The notes below the pieces were generated by a model. That model saw only the letters and a list, made by a program, of their open reading frames with translations, was not told where the DNA came from and ran no database searches. Both the position numbers and the translations under genes were made by a program. DNA of 30,705 nt from a virus, in the IMG/VR virus record IMGVR_UViG_3300031673_000328, positions 1-30,705 of that record; one strand, 5' to 3'. Below, piece by piece: positions 13,220 through 20,174 of the stretch; position 1 is the first letter of the stretch; every line of letters starts with the position of its first letter.

Positions 13220-14913
13220 GCCTTATATTTGCCATCGATAGCATTTATGAGTTGACGCTGACCGTTAGGGTACACGAGACAGGAAGTGTTAAGCCAAGAG
13301 CTGGGCCCGATATTGTAACCGAGTTTGAGCACTGAAGAAGTTCCAACTTGCCAAGCACCTCTAATAATTTCAGGAGAGTGTGAATGTCCTGATACTGAAT
13401 TTCCGTAAGCAAATTCCATTGACTTGAGTCCGCCCCTGGAGCCATTAGCACCTTTATCACCGTGCGCCCCAAGCTGTATACCTGCAATCCTGAGGTCTTC
13501 ATCCCTAACGAGCCATTGAACTTTACTATGTAAGCTGGGGTCCAGTTCGCCGATTTCTTCAACTCCATACTTGAGAGGGTCTTTGTTGGAAGAAACATAT
13601 TCAAGTGCAAGCTGTAAAAAAGTCTTGTAATTATATGGGTCGTTCTTAAAATCACCCTTTTGTAAAAACCTTTGAAGGAACTCATCATGGTTAGATTTTA
13701 CCACAATGACCTTGTCAGTCCACGTGCATAGTTCTTTTAAGTCATTTGCTACTAGTTTCAGCTCATCTGATAAGTTCAAATGACCCTTCATTGCTCGCTT
13801 TGCTTTAGAATCAACATTCATTTCTTCATGGTGATTGATAGATCTACCATCAAACAAATCATGCATAATTAACATTTTTGGTTTCAATTTATTGCTGATT
13901 GTTTTCCAGACATCTTTAGACATTGGACATGTTGAACCAGAATGCCAATCACCTAAGACAAATGCTTCTGGTTGAATGTCCTTTGTTTCCTTACCATCAT
14001 AGCGTACACCAAGATCTATAAAACGACCTTTGCCATCGCATTGAAATTGTCTAAAATGATATTCATCCGAATCACCTATCTCAATTATTAGTCCACCCAT
14101 GACGTGATCATGTTCTGCGATGTGAGCAGTTTTGTTAGACATATAGCTACTTGACGTGTAATCTGATACTGTGATCGCACCAGTGGTCATCAAAAAATGA
14201 GGTGGTTTTGTATTTGAAACAGGACTTGATTTGAGTCTTTGCTTTGGTGATGCAAAAATAAAACTTCCATCACGTTGACCCAGTCTTCCTAATCCCGTAA
14301 TAGGATCAATTGCTTTTGCAGACAATTTAATTGTAGACAGGAAAATATTAGAATTCAAATGAGTATCTTCAATTACTATTGCTTCATTTAATAAACGCTT
14401 GTCAATTCTACCCAATGATCCTTTGTCAAGATTTGAAGCAGGATCAGAAGCAACTAATACTAGAAGTTCAGCTTTATTTAAAGTGCAATATTGTTTTATA
14501 GACTTATACATTCCAGTATCTAGTTCACAACCAGTAACTGCTGTTGTAACAATAAATCTTTTATTGTTTTTTACAGCATCTCGCAATTTATCTAATTGCT
14601 GTTCTGTCATAATATCTTCTATATACACATCTAGGAAGCATTTGGGAAATTTCTCTCTCGCCTCTGCATCGATCTTAGATAATGATCCCCAATGATGAGA
14701 GAGCATGTCCTTGGTGTATTCTGTACTGGATGTTAGATCATCTACACTAAGATCTTTACGTAATTTCTTACGCAGATTAGCATAGTCTCTAAGCATGTTC
14801 TTTTTCTTCTGAGAGTCTTCTTTTGCTTTTATTTTTTCAGACTTTTTAGTATCTATAGGTTCCTCTACAGGTTTGTCTATAGGTTTTATGTCTTCTTTTT
14901 TATCATCGTTCAT
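13216..14913 (-). CDS. T5 A1-like metallophosphoesterase/nuclease
   Basis: A 565-residue protein close in plan to the A1 protein of phage T5, the pre-early factor needed for host DNA breakdown and second-step DNA transfer. The catalytic C-terminal half has calcineurin/Mre11-type metallophosphoesterase motifs in order: GDWH at ~321-324, HDLFDGR at ~351-357, SNHDE at ~407-411, HGDKG at ~484-488 and GHSHS at ~509-513. These supply Asp, His and Asn ligands for two metal ions. The N-terminal ~50 residues are Lys/Glu-rich and likely disordered; residues ~90-310 form a domain of unknown role. It lies among head genes rather than in an early region as in T5. DNase activity on host DNA is inferred from family resemblance. 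Confidence 0.75.
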   Translation of the reverse strand: MNDDKKEDIKPIDKPVEEPIDTKKSEKIKAKEDSQKKKNMLRDYANLRKKLRKDLSVDDLTSSTEYTKDMLSHHWGSLSKIDAEAREKFPKCFLDVYIEDIMTEQQLDKLRDAVKNNKRFIVTTAVTGCELDTGMYKSIKQYCTLNKAELLVLVASDPASNLDKGSLGRIDKRLLNEAIVIEDTHLNSNIFLSTIKLSAKAIDPITGLGRLGQRDGSFIFASPKQRLKSSPVSNTKPPHFLMTTGAITVSDYTSSSYMSNKTAHIAEHDHVMGGLIIEIGDSDEYHFRQFQCDGKGRFIDLGVRYDGKETKDIQPEAFVLGDWHSGSTCPMSKDVWKTISNKLKPKMLIMHDLFDGRSINHHEEMNVDSKAKRAMKGHLNLSDELKLVANDLKELCTWTDKVIVVKSNHDEFLQRFLQKGDFKNDPYNYKTFLQLALEYVSSNKDPLKYGVEEIGELDPSLHSKVQWLVRDEDLRIAGIQLGAHGDKGANGSRGGLKSMEFAYGNSVSGHSHSPEIIRGAWQVGTSSVLKLGYNIGPSSWLNTSCLVYPNGQRQLINAIDGKYKA

Positions 14914-15048
14914 TTATAATCCGTTTGTTAGGTACCAAGTTATAACAGCCTTAACTGAAATTCCTAATACCGTTAATAAGATCACTCCGACCAATCCAAG
15001 AATGAAATACATGAATGTTTTGTACCATGGTTCTTTTTGTTCTGGCAA
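14914..15048 (-). CDS. 44-residue membrane protein with TTG start
   Basis: A short gene in the gap between the DUF3310 gene and the A1-like gene. It starts with TTG one base after the upstream TAA, with AAGGA about 8 nt before. The product opens PEQKEPWYKT and has one hydrophobic helix at residues ~13-31 (FMYFILGLVGVILLTVLGI) and a short tail ending NGL. Its TAA abuts the ATG of the A1-like gene directly. An internal ATG at residue 13 is a weaker alternative start. The tight spacing on both sides supports a real gene. Function unknown; it may tether a partner to the inner membrane. Confidence 0.6.
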   Translation of the reverse strand: MPEQKEPWYKTFMYFILGLVGVILLTVLGISVKAVITWYLTNGL

Positions 15049-15049
15049 A

Positions 15050-15583
15050 TTACAGTTCCTTGTCAATGTAGCGTTGTATATACCAAATAGCTTTTTCTAA
15101 GTCTTGTTTGGTTTTACGAGGATCTTTCTTACCAGCTCTTGCTATGTATTTAATAGTATTAGCTAGTCTAAAGTCTAACTTCCAATCTTCAATAACATCA
15201 ATGGGTTGAATCTTACCTTGGTTGTAGTGCTTTGGCCATTCTATTTCATCAAATGATGTATCTGCTAAACAGACATTACAACCTAGATCAGCACACTCTG
15301 ATCTTACTTTAGCAAGAGTTTGAGGATCTGTTGAGTCTATGACATCTTGTAAGCAATATCTTTCTTTTATGTCTGTATCGTCTATAGAAGGAAAGTGTCT
15401 TATTTCACTTTCTTGTTCAGCCATTGCTGCATTATCAAAACAACATTTTGCGCATTGTGGTTCATCACCCTGCATGTAACCAGTAACTGTATTACAGTCT
15501 TCGCATACGTGCTCTAACCACACTATATCTTCTTTTGTATCTGGTACATTTGACAATTCAATCTCCGATGGTTTCGTATTCAT
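15050..15583 (-). CDS. DUF3310 protein with N-terminal Cys cluster
   Basis: A 177-residue protein from the ATG at 15583; the frame stays open to an ATG at 15631, but that codon abuts the T-run of the terminator and lacks a ribosome-binding site. Residues ~25-55 contain CEDC then CAKCC, a possible zinc-binding knuckle. Residues ~120-175 (WPKHYNQGKIQPIDVIEDW, then NTIKYIARAGKK, then DLEKAIWYIQRYI) are a clear DUF3310 domain (PxHY, D-V-I-x-x-W, N-x-x-K-Y-I-x-R-x-G-x-K), a small helical domain common in phages and sometimes annotated as a nucleotide-kinase-like protein without firm biochemical proof. A -10 box lies at 15597-15602. It is followed closely by the 44-residue membrane-protein gene. 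Confidence 0.75.
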   Translation of the reverse strand: MNTKPSEIELSNVPDTKEDIVWLEHVCEDCNTVTGYMQGDEPQCAKCCFDNAAMAEQESEIRHFPSIDDTDIKERYCLQDVIDSTDPQTLAKVRSECADLGCNVCLADTSFDEIEWPKHYNQGKIQPIDVIEDWKLDFRLANTIKYIARAGKKDPRKTKQDLEKAIWYIQRYIDKEL

Positions 15584-15596
15584 ATTAGATACATAT

Positions 15597-15602
15597 ATTA
15601 TA
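15597..15602 (-). promoter_or_regulatory. Candidate -10 box after the capsid terminator
   Basis: TATAAT on the minus strand, 13 nt upstream of the preferred ATG at 15583 and 30 nt after the terminator T-run. It would restart transcription for the DUF3310, membrane-protein and A1-like genes. No good -35 is visible, so this is tentative in AT-rich DNA. Confidence 0.35.
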
Positions 15603-15631
15603 CGAGATTTATAATTGTGAACGTCGAACAT

Positions 15632-15663
15632 AAAAAAAAAGACCAGCCGAAGCTAGTCTTTTT
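15632..15663 (-). terminator. Strong terminator with UUCG tetraloop after the capsid gene
   Basis: On the minus strand AAAAAGACTAGC pairs with GCTGGTCTTTTT around a C(UUCG)G loop, one of the most stable tetraloops, followed by nine T in total. It begins 25 nt after the stop of the major capsid gene. A T-run on the plus strand too could make it bidirectional, though no plus-strand gene approaches it. Confidence 0.9.
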
Positions 15664-15688
15664 ACTTTTTGAATATTAATCTTAAAGC

Positions 15689-17149
15689 TTATTTGCCTAA
15701 GTTTTTAAACAAGCAGTTGAAGCGAGGAGCGTATACAAACAATGCACCGTAAAGAACAACAGCGAATTCAAGAGCAGTGCTCACGATTGCGAAGTTGATT
15801 TTAGAAAGAGGTGAAAGTTGTTTGAAGCGCATTACTTCTGAACTCATGTCAAGCAAGAATGCTTCACCAAGACCAGGAGCTTTCGCACCAGAATCAACGA
15901 TTGTAGCAGAAACTTTGTAGTTTCCAATGAACTTCTCAGTTCCTACAGCACCACCAGCAGCAGAGCGATATACTTTGATATGCTTTGTTCCAGCAGGAGT
16001 GTTTGCAAGAGCTAATGACATTGCTTGACCAGCAGTAACGGTCAAACCAGCACCAGAAGCTTGGATTGGAGAAGATTCGCCAGTATCGTTAACATAGCTA
16101 ACTTTTACTTGATAAGAACCAGCAGCTAAACCATCAGTAGAAGCCGAAGGGTTTGCAACCGCAGTTGCTACAGCAGCTGCTGCACCTACTACAGGAGATC
16201 CTTGGATTCCAGTGTTTCTAGCTTGACCACGAGGGCGCAAGAAAAGATTTGGTTTAAACTCAATGTTACCTGCAGATGTTACCATCTTGTTAACATCATA
16301 ACCAACGCTTTGACCTTGAAGACCAGGCGCAGATCTGAATTGCGGATAAAATTGTTTTACAAAAGAACTAAGAGCTAGAGGCTCAATGTGTAGATCAGTT
16401 GGAGCACCGAAGTTTTCCAAAGCGATCACAGTTAGATCTTCAAGGTCATCTTGAGCAAGAACAGCACCCTTAAGATCTGAAGCAATCGAGCGAACTTCGC
16501 CGTATCCTTCAAAGTCTCTAGACTTTTGTTGTGCATCATCGTCACCTTTGATAAGTTGTTGTAATAGACCGTTCATTGCAATGGAATTAGCAGGAAGATC
16601 AGAAAGACCACCTGATTGATCGCCAGTAGCAACGTTAGTAAAGTGGGCATGTCCCCAATACATTTCACGCTCAACGTTCTTCAAAAGGTGCATAGTACCT
16701 TCTTTAGCTTGTTGTGCAACGATATCGCCTACAGTTGTGCGAACAAGAGTCATTTGGTGCGATACTTTTCGACGAGTACCGAAGAAAACAATTCTTTGTC
16801 CGTCTCTGATATAAGTGCTATCTTCTTCTTGAGGAGCACCACCTTCACCAATATAAGGTGAAGAATCAGAACCGTAACCGATTAAACGGTTGTATTGTTC
16901 GAATAGGTTATAGGCTTTATCTACCGAAATAGAAGGCCACATTTTTAAATTCTTCATGTCAAAAGTGATTGACTTAAGTGTAGACTCAAGACTTTCAGCT
17001 TGTAACACACCGCCATAAGTAAGGTCGGTTGGTTTACCAGCGCCACCGTATCCGGCGGTAATGGCTTTATTCAAAGCCTGAACTTCTTCAGGAGACACAA
17101 TGCCCTGCTCCAGCCCTTGATTGATTTGGTTAACAGTTTCGTTTCTCAT
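15689..17149 (-). CDS. Major capsid protein (HK97-fold type) with inserted beta domain
   Basis: A 486-residue protein read as the main shell subunit. Residues ~45-110 (LQAESLESTLKSITFDMKNL, then NLFEQYNRLIGYG), ~115-165 (GTRRKVSHQMTLVRTT) and the end (AIVSTALEFAVVLYGALFVYAPRFN) are typical of large phage capsid proteins in this gene order. Residues ~28-56 contain KAITAGYGGAG and GGVLQAESLES, almost repeated in the protease/scaffold protein. An Ala/Gly-rich segment at ~315-340 opens a domain to ~425 (SYQVKVSYVNDTGESSP, HIKVYRS, YKVSATIVDSG) that looks Ig/Fn3-like and probably projects from the capsid. The ATG overlaps the scaffold stop (TAATG), and a UUCG terminator follows. The call rests on position between protease, scaffold and connector genes. 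Confidence 0.85.
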   Translation of the reverse strand: MRNETVNQINQGLEQGIVSPEEVQALNKAITAGYGGAGKPTDLTYGGVLQAESLESTLKSITFDMKNLKMWPSISVDKAYNLFEQYNRLIGYGSDSSPYIGEGGAPQEEDSTYIRDGQRIVFFGTRRKVSHQMTLVRTTVGDIVAQQAKEGTMHLLKNVEREMYWGHAHFTNVATGDQSGGLSDLPANSIAMNGLLQQLIKGDDDAQQKSRDFEGYGEVRSIASDLKGAVLAQDDLEDLTVIALENFGAPTDLHIEPLALSSFVKQFYPQFRSAPGLQGQSVGYDVNKMVTSAGNIEFKPNLFLRPRGQARNTGIQGSPVVGAAAAVATAVANPSASTDGLAAGSYQVKVSYVNDTGESSPIQASGAGLTVTAGQAMSLALANTPAGTKHIKVYRSAAGGAVGTEKFIGNYKVSATIVDSGAKAPGLGEAFLLDMSSEVMRFKQLSPLSKINFAIVSTALEFAVVLYGALFVYAPRFNCLFKNLGK

Positions 17150-17934
17150 TATCTTACATCTCCTTTAGATTTGAGTCCGTATTTATTTGCAATTTCCATA
17201 ACAGTTGATGGATCATTAGACGTTTCTACAGTAAAAATATCTGCAGAATCTACTTGCTCACCTGATTTCTTAAGTTCGAACAATGTATTAGCTACATCAG
17301 CCTTATTAAGAGGTTCAACTTCATCAGTAGATTTTTGTAACGCAGTAATTCCAGCAGGAACACCTTTGCGTGCAGCAGGCTTATCAGCTAATGCTTCAAT
17401 TGCCTCTTGCATTTTAGCAAGTGTTTCTGAAAAAGAACTGAATTTTTCGTCCACATAAGATTTCATTAAAGTTTCAGAAGCTTCTAAAGATTTTTTCATC
17501 TCTTTGTCGTCTTTCTTATCTTTCTTGTCTTTCTTATCTTTGTCGTCTTCGTCTTCATCTTCATCGTCTGCTTTAGATACAGTTGGTGCTTGTGCGAATT
17601 TACCAGCGTCTTCGTCAGCTTTTTCGTTCTCACCCTTACTTACAGTAGGAGCTTGAGCAAATTTGCCAGCGTCTTCATCAGCTTTTTCGTTTTCGCCTTT
17701 ATCTATATCTTCTTTTTTCTTCTTTTTATCTTCGTCGTCTTCATCTTCGTCATCATCAGCTTTCTTAGCATCAAGTTCACCGTTTTTTGACTTTCCAGCC
17801 ATGCCAGCATCACTATCACCAAGAGATACTTCTGAAGCCGCAAATTTGGACTTCTTGATCTCTTCGATCTCTTCTAGGGTTTCGTCAATTAGAGAGGTCA
17901 GAGATTTTATCATTTCTTCATTTGTAATGTCCAT
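17149..17934 (-). CDS. Acidic scaffold-like head protein with internal tandem duplication
   Basis: A 261-residue, highly charged protein immediately upstream of the capsid gene, where a scaffold or assembly core protein is expected. Residues 1-30 are helical. Residues ~55-80 and ~120-150 are Asp/Glu/Lys-rich low-complexity segments. Between them lies a perfect tandem repeat of 21 residues (KGENEKADEDAG, then KFAQAPTVS, twice). Residues ~150-190 form a coiled coil (MKSYVDEKFSSFSETLAKMQEAIEAL). The C-terminal ~50 residues are more ordered (VANTLFELKKSGE, STVMEIANKYGLKSKGDVR), as in scaffold C-termini that bind capsid protein. AAAGGAG precedes the ATG. Cleavage by the phage protease is plausible but unproven. 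Confidence 0.65.
   Translation of the reverse strand: MDITNEEMIKSLTSLIDETLEEIEEIKKSKFAASEVSLGDSDAGMAGKSKNGELDAKKADDDEDEDDEDKKKKKEDIDKGENEKADEDAGKFAQAPTVSKGENEKADEDAGKFAQAPTVSKADDEDEDEDDKDKKDKKDKKDDKEMKKSLEASETLMKSYVDEKFSSFSETLAKMQEAIEALADKPAARKGVPAGITALQKSTDEVEPLNKADVANTLFELKKSGEQVDSADIFTVETSNDPSTVMEIANKYGLKSKGDVR
17575..17700 (-). repeat. 63-nt tandem repeat, identical in protein, diverged in DNA
   Basis: Two adjacent 63-nt units (17638-17700, then 17575-17637 in reading order) encode the same 21 residues, yet 10 of 21 codons differ, every one synonymously. The duplication is therefore not recent, and selection has kept the peptide unchanged. Confidence 0.85.
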
Positions 17935-17963
17935 GATAACTCCTTTATAAGTTAGTTCTCTAA

Positions 17964-18302
17964 TTATTGGCCCATACCTAAAAGATCAGCGTGACCTTCT
18001 AATTCACCAGAGGGAAGAACAATGTTGTTCGCCATTCCAGAAACTACTCGCAAAACTCGATATTCATCAAGAGTTGAAGGGTCAGTATCAATGTTAATTT
18101 TTCCAGGGTTCGCGATGCCAATTCCTAAAAAAGGACTTGCACTATCATCAATTCCACCTTGGGGGGAATCTATTACTGCATCAACGTATGAAATTTCCAT
18201 ACCAGCAGCGGTTAGTAACTCGGCGCTATTTCGTGTAACAGCGATGTCTAGTTGACGACAGTTACGTTCGATTTTATCGAGTATTTGGACTTTATTTGCC
18301 AT
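17964..18302 (-). CDS. Small head-cluster protein of unknown role
   Basis: A 112-residue protein. The N-terminal third is helical (KVQILDKIERNCRQLDIAVTRNSAELLTAAG). The remainder is mixed, with Gly/Pro turns (SPQGGIDDSASPFLGIGIANPGKINI) and an ordered end (YRVLRVVSGMANNIVL). It is the first gene after the promoter at 18355-18379 and has strong AAAGGAG before its ATG, so it should be made in quantity with the scaffold and capsid proteins downstream. A minor capsid, decoration or scaffold-partner role fits the place; no family is recognised. Confidence 0.6.
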   Translation of the reverse strand: MANKVQILDKIERNCRQLDIAVTRNSAELLTAAGMEISYVDAVIDSPQGGIDDSASPFLGIGIANPGKINIDTDPSTLDEYRVLRVVSGMANNIVLPSGELEGHADLLGMGQ

Positions 18303-18354
18303 TTGTTTTCTCCTTTACGAGTTTTCGTACGATTTGAAAAGGTTTTCAGTGTAT

Positions 18355-18379
18355 ATCCTATCAGATTTGAAGGTTAAAT
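18355..18379 (-). promoter_or_regulatory. Capsid-operon promoter, ATTTAAC-N12-TAGGAT class
   Basis: On the minus strand ATTTAAC (18379-18373), exactly 12 nt, then TAGGAT (18360-18355), with TGA just before the -10. It is the third member of the class seen at 2786-2810 and 6972-6996. It stands 53 nt upstream of the ATG at 18302 and would drive the small head protein, scaffold and major capsid genes, ending at the UUCG terminator. Confidence 0.6.
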
Positions 18380-18391
18380 AGGGGCCCGCCC

Positions 18392-18736
18392 TTACTTACC
18401 CAGCTTAAGTCTCCAAGTTGTAGCATCCGATACAACTGAAGGATTGATTCTTCTATAGTTACCAAGGTGACCGACTAGTAAATGACAGTTAATACCGTAC
18501 TTTTTACTTTCACATAGACTCATTAGGTTATTTGAATCCAACTCTAGATCTGGAGCTAGATTATAAGGAATAATATGGTGTACTTCTACAGATTTAGAGG
18601 AATCACAGATAAAACACCTAGGATTCTTTTCTAGGTGAGCTAATCGAATTTTACGCCAACTAGTGTTGCGTTTATCGCCTGGCTCTGCTTTACCTGTTAT
18701 TCTATCTCTAAGATACTGGAAGAAATCTAAAATCAT
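18392..18736 (-). CDS. HNH endonuclease
   Basis: A 114-residue protein with a clear HNH fold. Residues ~40-100 hold CFIC (first zinc pair), then VEVHHIIPY with the catalytic His, then LDSNNLMSLCESKKYGINCHLLVGH with Asn, the second Cys pair and the final His. A short basic N-terminal region (WRKIRLAHLEKNP) may bind DNA. Single HNH proteins in phages are either homing endonucleases or packaging-linked nucleases that act with terminase. Here the gene is coupled to the protease gene (TAATG overlap) rather than inserted between operons, which slightly favours a phage function over a homing element. That choice cannot be settled from sequence. Confidence 0.85.
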   Translation of the reverse strand: MILDFFQYLRDRITGKAEPGDKRNTSWRKIRLAHLEKNPRCFICDSSKSVEVHHIIPYNLAPDLELDSNNLMSLCESKKYGINCHLLVGHLGNYRRINPSVVSDATTWRLKLGK

Positions 18737-20136
18737 TATAGGTATTTATCAAGTTTGCTTAGGGAAAAATTCTTGCCACATTCTCGGCATTTAACCTGAT
18801 GCTTCATATAGACCTGCTCGTGGCCACAATCATCACAAGATATATAGTTCATACCAGTCATGTCGTTTTTGGATGTTCTACCATCATCTAGTGATTCCGA
18901 TTGAATCACGCCTCCGCCAGTGTTATCCATTGGGGATCCAGCTCCACCATATCCAGCAGTTAAAGCTTTAATAAGACTATCTTTTATTGATTTATTCATG
19001 CTTTCTTTGATCTTTTGAACAGCTGCTGCAGCTTTTTCTGGACCATGAGATACCGAAAGTTGACTATATATATTGTTTAAATGTGCTGGGTCTTTGGCAG
19101 CTTTCATAGCGTGCCTACCGATAACAACGTTGGCTTTCTGTTGAACTCCAGATATAGGTTTATTAACGTCTTGATTTAGGACAGGGGAAGGTTTTGTTGT
19201 ATTAGATGTACTAGTATCAGCAGCTCGCTCTTTCATTCTATTCATTTCTCTATTATTTGTTATTTGTGCTTTTTGTTTAGTTGACACTGCTTCGTCAGTT
19301 TTAACTTGAAAAGCACTGGGTGTCACGTCATCTATGATGTCTGGAGCATGTACCGAGCGTGGTGTATTTATAGCTTTAACTAGACCACTTATCTTCTCTA
19401 TATTACTAGATATCTTATGCATTACGGCCTGCTTCATTATAGCTTCGGGAGTAGATTCTTTAACTTCTATATCAACACCTATATGTTTGGCTAGTTCTTG
19501 TATTTTCTGAATATTCTCGTATATTGTATTGGCAGATGCATGTCTCTCAATGTGCCTAAAAGAAGGAATATTGGTTTGAGCTAGATGCATTACTGACTTG
19601 ATTAGTTGCTTATCTGCTTCCCAGTCATTATTTGACTTATCTAAGTTGAGTGGTTCAACTAGAGTAGCATTATTTGCTGGTGTGAATGTCAGCGCGACGG
19701 AGTGTATTTTGGTTCTTGCTAAACGAGTTTGATCCTTTATGCCCCGAGCAACAACTCCACCCTCGACAGAGGCTTTCATTGCTAGAGGAGCGTCTTCTCT
19801 GTGGATATTTCGCATGATGGCAGCAGCCGCTTTGGCATTAGGGTGATCTTCATCGTTATATAGTTTACCACGTACATAGATATATGGAGCTTTTATCTTT
19901 TCCCAGTAGTATTTCTGTCGGTCTGTTTCACAGTCTTCGGCTTTGAAGATCTTCTTGGCCTCTGTGATTCGCCCTACAGAATTGAAAAATCCTTTTCCGT
20001 GATTGTCGTTGAAACGACCTCGGCCGGCTTCTAGATCAGAAATATCTGCACCCTCAACGCTTAGAGTCTCACCTTGAGTATCTTTAAGCTCAGAACCTGC
20101 GCACATATCTATTTCTAGTGATTTATTTTTAGCCAT
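18736..20136 (-). CDS. Prohead protease fused to scaffold-like region and zinc ribbon
   Basis: A 466-residue protein. Residues 1-165 resemble the T4 gp21/HK97 family of head-maturation serine proteases: His46 in N-D-N-H-G, Ser123 in K-A-S-V-E-G-G, and a closing strand SVALTFTPANNA. The active-site assignment is by pattern. Residues ~170-385 are helical and hydrophilic, like an attached scaffold. Residues ~390-416 (KALTAGYGGAG, then GGVIQSESL) nearly repeat the N-terminus of the major capsid protein. Residues 431-456 form a zinc ribbon with Cys434, Cys437, Cys450 and Cys453. Protease-scaffold fusions are known in phages; the zinc ribbon end is less usual. The start codon lies inside the leader hairpin at 20132-20151. 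Confidence 0.75.
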   Translation of the reverse strand: MAKNKSLEIDMCAGSELKDTQGETLSVEGADISDLEAGRGRFNDNHGKGFFNSVGRITEAKKIFKAEDCETDRQKYYWEKIKAPYIYVRGKLYNDEDHPNAKAAAAIMRNIHREDAPLAMKASVEGGVVARGIKDQTRLARTKIHSVALTFTPANNATLVEPLNLDKSNNDWEADKQLIKSVMHLAQTNIPSFRHIERHASANTIYENIQKIQELAKHIGVDIEVKESTPEAIMKQAVMHKISSNIEKISGLVKAINTPRSVHAPDIIDDVTPSAFQVKTDEAVSTKQKAQITNNREMNRMKERAADTSTSNTTKPSPVLNQDVNKPISGVQQKANVVIGRHAMKAAKDPAHLNNIYSQLSVSHGPEKAAAAVQKIKESMNKSIKDSLIKALTAGYGGAGSPMDNTGGGVIQSESLDDGRTSKNDMTGMNYISCDDCGHEQVYMKHQVKCRECGKNFSLSKLDKYL

Positions 20137-20161
20137 AGTAGCTCCTATGGCATATATTATA
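20132..20161 (-). promoter_or_regulatory. Promoter with 7-bp hairpin hiding RBS and start codon
   Basis: On the minus strand TATAAT (20161-20156) is followed 4 nt later by GCCATAG-GAGCTA-CTATGGC, a perfect 7-bp hairpin (20151-20132). The AGGAG ribosome-binding site lies in the 5' arm and loop, and the ATG at 20136 lies in the 3' arm. Folding would block translation of the protease; the palindrome might also be an operator. No clear -35 is visible. Confidence 0.5.
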
Positions 20162-20174
20162 CTACAAAACTAGC

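Noticed and set aside
13245-13688. 147-residue open frame within the A1-like gene on the same strand
   Set aside because: The metallophosphoesterase motifs are in the other frame, which runs unbroken for 565 residues.
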